From Euwallacea fornicatus (lineage: Eukaryota > Arthropoda > Insecta > Coleoptera > Curculionidae), in NCBI RefSeq assembly GCF_040115645.1, contig NW_027096060.1, positions 270,340-334,339 of the forward strand: a DNA stretch of 64,000 bases. Reading direction: 5' to 3'. The position numbers and the translations under genes are program-made. Below the pieces are notes generated by a model. It saw only the letters and a list, made by a program, of their open reading frames with translations, did not search any database and was not told where the DNA came from. The first letter of the stretch is position 1. Each line of letters begins with the position of its first letter. This document shows, piece by piece, positions 10,457-23,463 of this stretch.

Positions 10457-12709
10457 CAGCTCGACGAGATCTTTAAGATGATGGAAACATCATGGTTCTA
10501 TCTTGTTGAGTTTCCAAGAAAAATAGTACTATATGTGCTGAAACACTCAACTTGTGTGACTTTACACACTTTGAAAATTTATAACTTCGGCAAATCGACT
10601 CCAAATTTCTTAGCCAAACACTCAAATTAATCAGCTCGACGAGATCTTTAAGATGATGGAAAACATCATGGTTCTATCTTGTTGAGTTTCCAAGAAAAAT
10701 AGTACTTCATGTGCTGAATCATGCAACTTGTGTGACTTTACACACTTTGAAAATTGATAACTTCGGCAAATCAACTCCAAATTTCTTAGCCAAACACTCA
10801 AATTAATCAGCTCGACGAGATCTTTAAGATGATGGAAACATCATGGTTCTATCTTGGTGAGTTTCCATGAAAAATAGTACTTTATGTGTTGAAACACTCA
10901 ACTTATGTGACTTTACACACTTTGAAAATTGATAACTTCGGCAAATCAACTCCAAATTACTTAGCTAAAGACTCAAATTAATCAGCTCGACGAGATCTTT
11001 AAGATGATGGAAACATCATGGTTCTATCTTGGTGAGTTTCCATGAAAAATAGTACTCTATGTGCTGAAACACTCAACTTGTGTGACTTTACACACTTTGA
11101 AAATTGATAACTTCGGTAAATCAACTCCAAATTTCTTTGCCAAACACTCAAATTAATCAGCTCGACGAGATCTTTAAGATGATGGAAACATCATGGTTCT
11201 ATCTTGGTGAGTTTCCATGAAAAATAGTACTTTATGTGTTGAAACACTCAACTTATGTGACTTTACACACTTTGAAAATTGATAACTTCGGCAAATCAAC
11301 TCCAAATTACTTAGCTAAAGACTCAAATTAATCAGCTCGACGAGATCTTTAAGATGATGCAAAACATCATGGTTCTATCTTGTTGAGTTTCCATGAAAAA
11401 TAGTACTTTATGTGTTGAAACACTCAACTTATGTGACTTTACACACTTTGAAGTTCGATAACTTCGGCAAATCAACTCCAAATTTCTTAGCCAAAGACTC
11501 AAATTAATCAGCTCGACGAGATCTTTAAGATGATGCGAAACATCATGGTTCTATCTTGTTGAGTTTCCAAGAAAAATAGTACTTCATGTGCTGAATAATG
11601 CAACTTGTGTGACGTTACACACTTTGAAAATAGATAACTTCGGCAAATCAACTCCAAATTTCTTAGCCAAAGACTCAAATTAATCAGCTCGACGAGATCT
11701 TTAAGATGATGGAAAACATCATGGTTCTATCTTGTTGAGTTTCCAAGAAAAATAGTACTTCATGTGCTGAATCATGCAACTTGTGTGACTTTACACACTT
11801 TGAAAATTGATAACTTCGGCAAATCAACTCCAAATTTCTTAGCCAAAGACTCAAATTAATCAGCTCGACGAGATCTTTAAGATGATGCAAAACATCATGA
11901 TTCTATCTTGTTGAGTTTCCAAGAAAAATAGTACTTCATGTGCTGAATCATGCAACTTGTGTGACTTTACACACTTTGAAAATTGATAACTTCGGCAAAT
12001 CAACTACAAATTTCTTAGCCAAACACTCAAATTAATCAGCTCGACGAGATCTTTAAGATGATGGAAACATCATGGTTCTATCTTGGTGAGTTTCCATGAA
12101 AAATAGTACTTTATGTGTTGAAACACTCAACTTATGTGACTTTACACACTTTGAAAATTGATAACTTCGGCAAATCAACTCCAAATTTCTTTGCCAAAGA
12201 CTCAAATTAATCAGCTCGACGAGATCTTTAAGATGATGGAAAACATTATGGTTCTATCTTGTTGAGTTTCCAAGAAAAATAGTACTTTATGTGCTGAAAC
12301 ACTCAACTTGTGTGACTTTACACACTTTGAAAATTGATAACTTCGGCAAATCAACTCCAAATTACTTAGCTAAAGACTCAAATTAATCAGCTCGACGAGA
12401 TCTTTAAGATGATGCAAAACATCATGGTTCTATCTTGTTGAGTTTCCATGAAAAATAGTACTTTATGTGTTGAAACACTCAACTTATGTGACTTTACACA
12501 CTTTGAAGTTCGATAACTTCGGCAAATCAACTCCAAATTTCTTAGCCAAAGACTCAAATTAATCAGCTCGACGAGATCTTTAAGATGATGGAAAACATCA
12601 TGGCTCTATCTTGTTGAGTTTCCAAGAAAAATAGTACTTCATGTGCTGAATCATGCAACTTGTGTGACTTTACACACTTTGAAAATTGATAACTTCGGCA
12701 AATCAACTC

Positions 12710-13970
12710 CAAATTTCTTAGCCAAAGACTCAAATTAATCAGCTCGACGAGATCTTTAAGATGATGCAAAACATCATGATTCTATCTTGTTGAGTTTCCA
12801 AGAAAAATAGTACTTCATGTGCTGAATCATGCAACTTGTGTGACTTTACACACTTTGAAAATTGATAACTTCGGCAAATCAACTCCAAATTTCTTAGCCA
12901 AAGACTCAAATTAATCAGCTCGACGAGATCTTTAAGATGATGCAAAACATCATGATTCTATCTTGTTGAGTTTCCAAGAAAAATAGTACTTTATGTGCTG
13001 AAACACTCAACTTATGTGACTTTACACACTTTGAAGTTCGATAAGTTCGGCAAATCAACTCCAAATTTCTTAGCCAAACACTCAAATTAATCAGCTCGAC
13101 GAGATCTTTAAGATGATGCAAAACATCATGGTTCTATCTTGTTGAGTTTCCATGAAAAATAGTACTTTATGTGCTGAAACACTCAACTTATGTGACTTTA
13201 CACACTTTGAAGTTCGATAACTTCGGCAAATCAACTCCAAATTTGTTAGCCAAACACTCAAATTAATCAGCTCGACGAGATCTTTAAGATGATGGAAAAC
13301 ATTATGGTTCTATCTTGTTGAGTTTCCAAGACAAATAGTACTTCATGTGCTGAATCATGCAACTTGTGTGACTTTACACACTTTGAAAATTGATAACTTC
13401 GGCAAATCAACTCCAAAATTCTTAGCCAAACACTCAAATTAATCAGCTCGACGAGATCTTTAAGATGATGGAAAACATCATGGTTCTATCTTGTTGAGTT
13501 TCCAAGAAAAATAGTACTTCATGTGCTGAATCATGCAACTTGTGTGCCTTTACACACTTTGAAAATTGATAACTTCGGCAAATCAACTCCAAATTTCTTA
13601 GCCAAACACTCAAATTAATCAGCTCGACGAGATCTTTAAGATGATGGAAATATCATGGTTCTATCTTGGTGAGTTTCCATGAAAAATAGTACTTTATGTG
13701 TTGAAACACTCAACTTATGTGACTTTACACACTTTGAAGTTCGATAACTTCGGCAAATCAACTCCAAATTTCTTAGCCAAAGACTCAAATTAATCAGCTC
13801 GACGAGATCTTTAAGATGATGCGAAACATCATGGTTCTATCTTGTTGAGTTTCCAAGAAAAATAGTACTTCATGTGCTGAATCATGCAACTTGTGTGACT
13901 TTACACACTTTGAAAATTGATAACTTCGGCAAATCAACTCCAAATTTCTTAGCCAAAGACTCAAATTAAT
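12710..13970 (+). repeat. Copied ~1.26 kb segment, copy b
   Basis: Second copy, at +5,270 bp from 7440-8700. Together with the preceding GGCTCTATC monomer (12603) it also matches 17650-18909 at +5,099 bp; that shared stretch begins near 12550 and ends near 13810, where this copy has GCGAAAC and the later copy has GGAAAACATTATG with TTCTACC. Confidence 0.75.
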
Positions 13971-15342
13971 CAGCTCGACGAGATCTTTAAGATGATGCAA
14001 AACATCATGATTCTATCTTGTTGAGTTTCCAAGAAAAATAGTACTTCATGTGCTGAATCACGCAACTTGTGTGACTTTACACACTTTGAAAATTGATAAC
14101 TTCGGCAAATCAACTCCAAATTTCTTAGCCAAAGACTCAAATTAATCAGCTCGACGAGATCTTTAAGATGATGCAAAACATCATGGTTCTATCTTGTTGA
14201 GTTTCCATGAAAAATAGTACTTTATGTGCTGAAACACTCAACTTATGTGACTTTACACACTTTGAAGTTCGATAACTTCGGCAAATCAACTCCAAATTTC
14301 TTAGCCAAACACTCAAATTAATCAGCTCGACGAGATCTTTAAGATGATGCAAAACATCATGATTCTATCTTGTTGAGTTTCCAAGAAAAATAGTACTTCA
14401 TGTGCTGAATCATGCAACTTGTGTGACTTTACACACTTTGAAAATTGATAACTTCGGCAAATCAACTCCAAATTTCTTTGCCAAAGACTCAAATTAATCA
14501 GCTCGACGAGATCTTTAAGATGATGGAAAACATTATGGTTCTATCTTGTTGAGTTTCCAAGAAAAATAGTACTTCATGTGCTGAATCATGCAACTTGTGT
14601 GATTTTACACACTTTGAAGTTCGATAACTTCGGCAAATCGACTCCAAATTTCTTAGCCAAACACTCAAATTAATCAGCTCGACGAGATCTTTAAGATGAT
14701 GGAAACATCATGGTTCTATCTTGGTGAGTTTCCATGAAAAATAGTACTTTATGTGTTGAAACACTCAACTTATGTGACTTTACACACTTTGAAGTTCGAT
14801 AACTTCGGCAAATCAACTCCAAATTTCTTAGCCAAAGACTCAAATTAATCAGCTCGACGAGATCTTTAAGATGATGCGAAACATCATGGTTCTATCTTGT
14901 TGAGTTTCCAAGAAAAATAGTACTTCATGTGCTGAATAATGCAACTTGTGTGACGTTACACACTTTGAAAATAGATAACTTCGGCAAATCAACTCCAAAT
15001 TTCTTAGCCAAAGACTCAAATTAATCAGCTCGACGAGATCTTTAAGATGATGGAAAACATCATGGTTCTATCTTGTTGAGTTTCCAAGAAAAATAGTACT
15101 TCATGTGCTGAATCATGCAACTTGTGTGAATTTACACACTTTGAAAATTGATAACTTCGGCAAATCAACTCCAAATTTCTTAGCCAAAGACTCAAATTAA
15201 TCAGCTCGACGAGATCTTTAAGATGATGGAAAACATCATGGCTCTATCTTGTTGAGTTTTCAAGAAAAATAGTACTTCATGTGCTGAATCATGCAACTTG
15301 TGTGACTTTACACACTTTGAAAATTGATAACTTCGGCAAATC

Positions 15343-16578
15343 AACTCCAAATTTCTTAGCCAAAGACTCAAATTAATCAGCTCGACGAGATCTTTAAGAT
15401 GATGCGAAACATCATGGTTCTATCTTGTTGAGTTTCCAAGAAAAATAGTACTTCATGTGCTGAATCATGCAACTTGTGTGACTTTACACACTTTGAAAAT
15501 TGATAACTTCGGCAAATCAACTCCAAATTTCTTAGCCAAAGACTCAAATTAATCAGCTCGACGAGATCTTTAAGATGATGCAAAACATCATGATTCTATC
15601 TTGTTGAGTTTCCAAGAAATATAGTACTTTATGTGCTGAAACACTCAACTTATGTTACTTTACACACTTTGAAGTTCGATAACTTCGGCAAATCAACTCC
15701 AAATTTCTTAGCCAAAGACTCAAATTAATCAGCTCGACGAGATCTTTAAGATGATGCAAAACATCATGGTTCTATCTTGTTGAGTTTCCATGAAAAATAG
15801 TACTTTATGTGCTGAAACACTCAACTTATGTGACTTTACACACTTTGAAGTTCGATAACTTCGGCAAATCAACTCCAAATTTCTTAGCCAAACACTCAAA
15901 TTAATCAGCTCGACGAGATCTTTAAGATGATGCAAAACATCATGATTCTATCTTGTTGAGTTTCCAAGAAAAATAGTACTTCATGTGCTGAATCATGCAA
16001 CTTGTGTGACTTTACACACTTTGAAAATTGATAACTTCGGCAAATCAACTCCAAATTTCTTTGCCAAAGACTCAAATTAATCAGCTCGACGAGATCTTTA
16101 AGATGATGGAAAACATTATGGTTCTATCTTGTTGAGTTTCCAAGAAAAATAGTACTTCATGTGCTGAATCATGCAACTTGTGTGATTTTACACACTTTGA
16201 AGTTCGATAACTTCGGCAAATCGACTCCAAATTTCTTAGCCAAACACTCAAATTAATAAGCTCGACGAGATCTTTAAGATGATGGAAACATCATGGTTCT
16301 ATCTTGGTGAGTTTCCATGAAAAATAGTACTTTATGTGTTGAAACACTCAACTTATGTGACTTTACACACTTTGAAAATTGATAACTTCGGCAAATCAAC
16401 TCCAAATTTCTTTGCCAAAGACTCAAATTAATCAGCTCGACGAGATCTTTAAGATGATGGAAAACATTATGGTTCTATCTTGTTGAGTTTCCAAGAAAAA
16501 TAGTACTTTATGTGCTGAAACACTCAACTTGTGTGACTTTACACACTTTGAAAATTGATAACTTCGGCAAATCAACTC
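15343..16578 (+). repeat. Copied segment, matches 8490-9725 (shift 6,853 bp)
   Basis: Ordered markers shared with 8490-9725: GCGAAAC, AAGAAATATAG with GTTACTTT, a CCATGAAAAAT monomer, TTTCTTTGCC, GTGATTTTAC, CAAATCGACTCC and the rare AATAAGCTC variant (9401 and 16254). The match ends where this copy reads TTTGCCGAAGAC and the other reads CCAAAATTC. Confidence 0.72.
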
Positions 16579-17165
16579 CAAATTTCTTTGCCGAAGACTC
16601 AAATTAATCAGCTCGACGAGATCTTTAAGATGATGGAAACATCATGGTTCTATCTTGTTGAGATTCCAAGAAAAATAGTACTTCATGTGCTGAATCATGC
16701 AACTTGTGTGATTTTACACACTTTGAAGTTCGATAACTTCGGCAAATCGACTCCAAATTTCTTAGCCAAACATTCAAATTAATCAGCTCGACGAGATCTT
16801 TAAGATGATGGAAATATCATGGTTCTATCTTGGTGAGTTTCCATGAAAAATAGTACTTTATGTGTTGAAACACTCAACTTATGTGACTTTACACACTTTG
16901 AAGTTCGATAACTTCGGCAAATCAACTCCAAATTTCTTAGCCAAAGACTCAAATTAATCAGCTCGACGAGATCTTTAAGATGATGCGAAACGTCATGGTT
17001 CTGTCTTGTTGAGTTTCCAAGAAAAATAGTACTTCATGTGCTGAATCATGCAACTTGTGTGACTTTACACACTTTGAAAATTGATAACTTCGGCAAATCA
17101 ACTCCAAATTTCTTAGCCAAAGACTCAAATTAATCAGCTCGACGAGATCTTTAAGATGATGCAAA
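15650..17165 (+). repeat. Segment copied 19.3 kb away, copy 1
   Basis: About 1.5 kb that reappears at 34992-36507 (shift 19,342 bp) with the same series of uncommon variants, including TTTGCCGAAGAC, TTGAGATTCC, GTGATTTTAC, CAAATCGACTCC and AAACATTCAAAT. A few differences are visible: AATAAGCTC here versus AATCAGCTC there, GAAAATTG versus GAGAATTG, and GAAACGTCATGG versus GAAACATCATGG. Confidence 0.72.
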
Positions 17166-17649
17166 ACATCATGATTCTATCTTGTTGAGTTTCCAAGAAA
17201 TATAGTACTTTATGTGCTGAAACACTCAACTTATGTTACTTTACACACTTTGAAGTTCGATAACTTCGGCAAATCAACTCCAAATTTCTTAGCCAAAGAC
17301 TCAAATTAATCAGCTCGACGAGATCTTTAAGATGATGGAAAACATCATGGTTCTGTCTTGTTGAGTTTCCAAGAAAAATAGTACTTCATGTGCTGAATCA
17401 TGCAACTTGTGTGACTTTACACACTTTGAAAATTGATAACTTCGGCAAATCAACTCCAAATTTCTTAGCCAAAGACTCAAATTAATCAGCTCGACGAGAT
17501 CTTTAAGATGATGCAAAACATCATGATTCTATCTTGTTGAGTTTCCAAGAAAAATAGTACTTCATGTGCTGAATCATGCAACTTGTGTGACTTTACACAC
17601 TTTGAAAATTGATAACTTCGGCAAATCAACTCCAAATTTCTTTGCCAAA

Positions 17650-18909
17650 GACTCAAATTAATCAGCTCGACGAGATCTTTAAGATGATGGAAAACATCAT
17701 GGCTCTATCTTGTTGAGTTTCCAAGAAAAATAGTACTTCATGTGCTGAATCATGCAACTTGTGTGACTTTACACACTTTGAAAATTGATAACTTCGGCAA
17801 ATCAACTCCAAATTTCTTAGCCAAAGACTCAAATTAATCAGCTCGACGAGATCTTTAAGATGATGCAAAACATCATGATTCTATCTTGTTGAGTTTCCAA
17901 GAAAAATAGTACTTCATGTGCTGAATCATGCAACTTGTGTGACTTTCCACACTTTGAAAATTGATAACTTCGGCAAATCAACTCCAAATTTCTTAGCCAA
18001 AGACTCAAATTAATCAGCTCGACGAGATCTTTAAGATGATGCAAAACATCATGATTCTATCTTGTTGAGTTTCCAAGAAAAATAGTACTTTATGTGCTGA
18101 AACACTCAACTTATGTGACTTTACACACTTTGAAGTTCGATAAGTTCGGCAAATCAACTCCAAATTTCTTAGCCAAACACTCAAATTAATCAGCTCGACG
18201 AGATCTTTAAGATGATGCAAAACATCATGGTTCTATCTTGTTGAGTTTCCATGAAAAATAGTACTTTATGTGCTGAAACACTCAACTTATGTGACTTTAC
18301 ACACTTTGAAGTTCGATAACTTCGGCAAATCAACTCCAAATTTGTTAGCCAAACACTCAAATTAATCAGCTCGACGAGATCTTTAAGATGATGGAAAACA
18401 TTATGGTTCTATCTTGTTGAGTTTCCAAGACAAATAGTACTTCATGTGCTGAATCATGCAACTTGTGTGACTTTACACACTTTGAAAATTGATAACTTCG
18501 GCAAATCAACTCCAAAATTCTTAGCCAAACACTCAAATTAATCAGCTCGACGAGATCTTTAAGATGATGGAAAACATCATGGTTCTATCTTGTTGAGTTT
18601 CCAAGAAAAATAGTACTTCATGTGCTGAATCATGCAACTTGTGTGCCTTTACACACTTTGAAAATTGATAACTTCGGCAAATCAACTCCAAATTTCTTAG
18701 CCAAACACTCAAATTAATCAGCTCGACGAGATCTTTAAGATGATGGAAATATCATGGTTCTATCTTGGTGAGTTTCCATGAAAAATAGTACTTTATGTGT
18801 TGAAACACTCAACTTATGTGACTTTACACACTTTGAAGTTCGATAACTTCGGCAAATCAACTCCAAATTTCTTAGCCAAAGACTCAAATTAATCAGCTCG
18901 ACGAGATCT
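17650..18909 (+). repeat. Copied ~1.26 kb segment, copy c
   Basis: Third copy of the series, starting at a GGCTCTATC monomer (17702) and running through GATAAGTTCGG, TTTGTTAGCC, CAAGACAAAT, CCAAAATTC, TGTGCCTTT and GGAAATATC. A private change, ACTTTCCACAC near 17946, is not in the other copies. Confidence 0.72.
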
Positions 18910-21177
18910 TTAAGATGATGGAAAACATTATGGTTCTACCTTGTTGAGTTTCCAAGAAAAATAGTACTTCATGTGCTGAATCATGCAACTTGTGTGACTT
19001 TACACACTTTGAAAATTGATAACTTCGGCAAATCAACTCCAAATTTCTTAGCCAAAGACTCAAATTAATCAGCTCGACGAGATCTTTAAGATGATGGAAA
19101 CATCATGATTCTATCTTGTTGAGTTTCCAAGAAAAATAGTACTTTATGTGCTGAAACACTCAACTTATGTTACTTTACACACTTTGAAGTTCGATAACTT
19201 CGGCAAATCAACTCCAAATTTCTTAGCCAAAGACTCAAATTAATCAGCTCGACGAGATCTTTAAGATGATGGAAAACATTATGGTTCTACCTTGTTGAGT
19301 TTCCAAGAAAAATAGTACTTCATGTGCTGAATCATGCAACTTGTGTGACTTTACACACTTTGAAAATTGATAACTTCGGCAAATCAACTCCAAATTTCTT
19401 AGCCAAAGACTCAAATTAATCAGCTCGACGAGATCTTTAAGATGATGCAAAACATCATGATTCTATCTTGTTGAGTTTCCAAGAAAAATAGTACTTTATG
19501 TGCTGAAACACTCAACTTATGTTACTTTACACACTTTGAAGTTCGATAACTTCGGCAAATCAACTCCAAATTTCTTAGCCAAAGACTCAAATTAATCAGC
19601 TCGACGAGATCTTTAAGATGATGGAAACATCATGGTTCTATCTTGTTGAGTTTCCAAGAAAAATAGTACTTTATGTGCTGAAACACTCAACTTATGTTAC
19701 TTTACACACTTTGAAGTTCGATAACTTCGGCAAATCAACTCCAAATTTCTTAGCCAAAGACTCAAATTAATCAGCTCGACGAGATCTTTAAGATGATGCA
19801 AAACATCATGGTTCTATCTTGTTGAGTTTCCATGAAAAATAGTACTTTATGTGCTGAAACACTCAACTTATGTGACTTTACACACTTTGAAGTTCGATAA
19901 CTTCGGCAAATCAACTCCAAATTTCTTAGCCAAAGACTCAAATTAATCAGCTCGACGAGATCTTTAAGATGATGCGAAACATCATGGTTCTATCTTGTTG
20001 AGTTTCCAAGAAAAATAGTACTTCATGTGCTGAATCATGCAACTTGTGTGACTTTACACACTTTGAAAATTGATAACTTCGGCAAATCAACTCCAAATTT
20101 CTTAGCCAAACACTCAAATTAATCAGCTCGACGAGATCTTTAAGATGATGGAAATATCATGGTTCTATCTTGGTGAGTTGCCATGAAAAATAGTACTTTA
20201 TGTGTTGAAACACTCAACTTATGTGACTTTACACACTTTGAAGTTCGATAACTTCGGCAAATCAACTCCAAATTTCTTAGCCAAAGACTCAAATTAATCA
20301 GCTCGACGAGATCTTTAAGATGATGCGAAACATCATGGTTCTATCTTGTTGAGTTTCCAAGAAAAATAGTACTTCATGTGCTGAATCATGCAACTTGTGT
20401 GACTTTACACACTTTGAAAATTGATAACTTCGGCAAATCAACTCCAAATTTCTTAGCCAAAGACTCAAATTAATCAGCTCGACGAGATCTTTAAGATGAT
20501 GCGAAACATCATGGTTCTATCTTGTTGAGTTTCCAAGAAAAATAGTACTTCATGTGCTGAATCATGCAACTTGTGTGACTTTACACACTTTGAAAATTGA
20601 TAACTTCGGCAAATCAACTCCAAATTTCTTAGCCAAAGACTCAAATTAATCAGCTCGACGAGATCTTTAAGATGATGCAAAACATCATGGTTCTATCTTG
20701 TTGAGTTTCCATGAAAAATAGTACTTTATGTGCTGAAACACTCAACTTATGTGACTTTACACACTTTGAAGTTCGATAACTTCGGCAAATCAACTCCAAA
20801 TTTCTTAGCCAAAGACTCAAATTAATCAGCTCGACGAGATCTTTAAGATGATGCGAAACATCATGGTTCTATCTTGTTGAGTTTCCAAGAAAAATAGTAC
20901 TTCATGTGCTGAATCATGCAACTTGTGTGACTTTACACACTTTGAAAATTGATAACTTCGGCAAATCAACTCCAAATTTCTTAGCCAAAGACTCAAATTA
21001 ATCAGCTCGACGAGATCTTTAAGATGATGCGAAACATCATGGTTCTATCTTGTTGAGTTTCCAAGAAAAATAGTACTTCATGTGCTGAATCATGCAACTT
21101 GTGTGACTTTACACACTTTGAAAATTGATAACTTCGGCAAATCAACTCCAAATTTCTTAGCCAAAGACTCAAATTAA

Positions 21178-23463
21178 TCAGCTCGACGAGATCTTTAAGA
21201 TGATGGAAAACATTATGGTTCTATCTTGTTGAGTTTCCAAGAAAAATAGTACTTCATGTGCTGAATCATGCAACTTGTGTGACTTTACACACTTTGAAAA
21301 TTGATAACTTCGGCAAATCAACTCCAAATTTCTTAGCCAAAGACTCAAATTAATCAGCACGACGAGAACTTTAAGATGATGGAAAACATCATGGTTCTGT
21401 CTTGTTGAGTTTCCAACAAAAATAGTACTTTATGTGCTGAAACACTCAACTTATGTGACTTTACACACTTTGAAAATTGATAACTTCGGCAAATCAACTC
21501 CAAATTTCTTAGCCAAAGACTCAAATTAATCAGCTCGACGAGATCTTTAAGATGATGGAAAACATCATGGTTCTATCTTGTTGAGTTTCCAAGAAAAATA
21601 GTACTTCATGTGCTGAATCATGCAACTTGTGTGACTTTACACACTTTGAAAATTGATAACTTCGGCAAATCAACTCCAAATTTCTTAGCCAAAGACTCAA
21701 ATTAATCAGCTCGACGAGATCTTTAAGATGATGGAAACATCATGGTTCTATCTTGTTGAGTTTCCAAGAAAAATAGTACTTTATGTGCTGAAACACTCAA
21801 CTTGTGTGACTTTACACACTTTGAAAATTGATAACTTCGGCAAATCAACTCCAAATTTCTTAGCCAAAGACTCAAATTAATCAGCTCGACGAGATCTTTA
21901 AGATGATGCAAAACATCATGATTCTATCTTGTTGAGTTTCCAAGAAATATAGTACTTTATGTGCTGAAACACTCAACTTATGTTACTTTACACACTTTGA
22001 AGTTCGATAACTTCGGCAAATCAACTCCAAATTTCTTAGCCAAAGACTCAAATTAATCAGCTCGACGAGATCTTTAAGATGATGCAAAACATCATGGTTC
22101 TATCTTGTTGAGTTTCCATGAAAAATAGTACTTTATGTGCTGAAACACTCAACTTATGTGACTTTACACACTTTGAAGTTCGATAACTTCGGCAAATCAA
22201 CTCCAAATTTGTTAGCCAAAGACTCAAATTAATCAGCTCGACGAGATCTTTAAGATGATGGAAAACATTATGGTTCTATCTTGTTGAGTTTCCAAGACAA
22301 ATAGTACTTCATGTGCTGAATCATGCAACTTGTGTGCCTTTACACACTTTGAAAATTGATAACTTCGGCAAATCAACTCCAAATTTCTTAGCCAAACACT
22401 CAAATTAATCAGCTCGACGAGATCTTTAAGATGATGGAAATATCATGGTTCTATCTTGGTGAGTTTCCATGAAAAATAGTACTTTATGTGTTGAAACACT
22501 CAACTTATGTGACTTTACACACTTTGAAGTTCGATAACTTCGGCAAATCAACTCCAAATTTCTTAGCCAAAGACTCAAATTAATCAGCTCGACGAGATCT
22601 TTAAGATGATGGAAAACATCATGGTTCTATCTTGTTGAGTTTCCAAGAAAAATAGTACTTCATGTGCTGAATCATGCAACTTGTGTGACTTTACACACTT
22701 TGAAAATTGATAACTTCGGCAAATCAACTCCAAATTTCTTAGCCAAAGACTCAAATTAATCAGCTCGACGAGATCTTTAAGATGATGCGAAACATCATGG
22801 TTCTATCTTGTTGAGTTTCCAAGAAAAATAGTACTTCATGTGCTGAAACACTCAACTTATGTGACTTTACACACTTTGAAGTTCGATAACTTCGGCAAAT
22901 CAACTCCAAATTTCTTAGCCAAAGACTCAAATTAATCAGCTCGACGAGATCTTTAAGATGATGCAAAACATCATGATTCTATCTTGTTGAGTTTCCAAGA
23001 AATATAGTACTTTATGTGCTGAAACACTCAACTTATGTTACTTTACACACTTTGAAGTTCGATAACTTCGGCAAATCAACTCCAAATTTCTTAGCCAAAG
23101 ACTCAAATTAATCAGCTCGACGAGATCTTTAAGATGATGCAAAACATCATGGTTCTATCTTTTTGAGTTTCCAAGAAAAATAGTACTTCATGTGCTGAAT
23201 CATGCAACTTGTGTGACTTTACACACTTTGAAAATTGATAACTTCGGCAAATCAACTCCAAATTTCTTAGCCAAAGACTCAAATTAATCAGCTCGACGAG
23301 ATCTTTAAGATGATGCGAAACATCATGGTTCTATCTTGTTGAGTTTCCAAGAAAAATAGTACTTCATGTGCTGAATCATGCAACTTGTGTGACTTTACAC
23401 ACTTTGAAAATTGATAACTTCGGCAAATCAACTCCAAATTTCTTAGCCAAAGACTCAAATTAA
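21178..23463 (+). repeat. Block II unit 1 (13 monomers)
   Basis: Shortest well-formed version of the block II repeat. It contains the marker core, the TTTGTTAGCC and CAAGACAAAT monomers, the TGTGCCTTT/GGAAATATC pair and a GCGAAAC monomer with the GAAACACTCAACTTATG state (near 22850). It ends with a CTATCTTTTT monomer (near 23155) and a GCGAAAC monomer before the next marker. Confidence 0.75.

Larger units (their letters stand above)
1..21177 (+). repeat. Block I: mixed monomers with 1-2 kb copied segments
   Basis: Monomers of several types are intermixed without one dominant period. Segments of about 6-11 monomers recur at fixed shifts: 1,933 bp (4391/6324), 6,330 bp (1735/8065), 5,270 bp (7440/12710), 5,099 bp (12550/17649) and 6,853 bp (8490/15343). 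A TGTGCCTTT marker followed by a GGAAATATC monomer appears at 1943, 8273, 13543 and 18642 and continues into block II. The GAATAATG with GTGACGTTAC marker occurs near 4917, 6850, 11593 and 14935. The right boundary is set where the CAGCACGACGAGAACT marker first appears in the next unit; it is a gradual transition, not a sharp edge. Confidence 0.7.
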
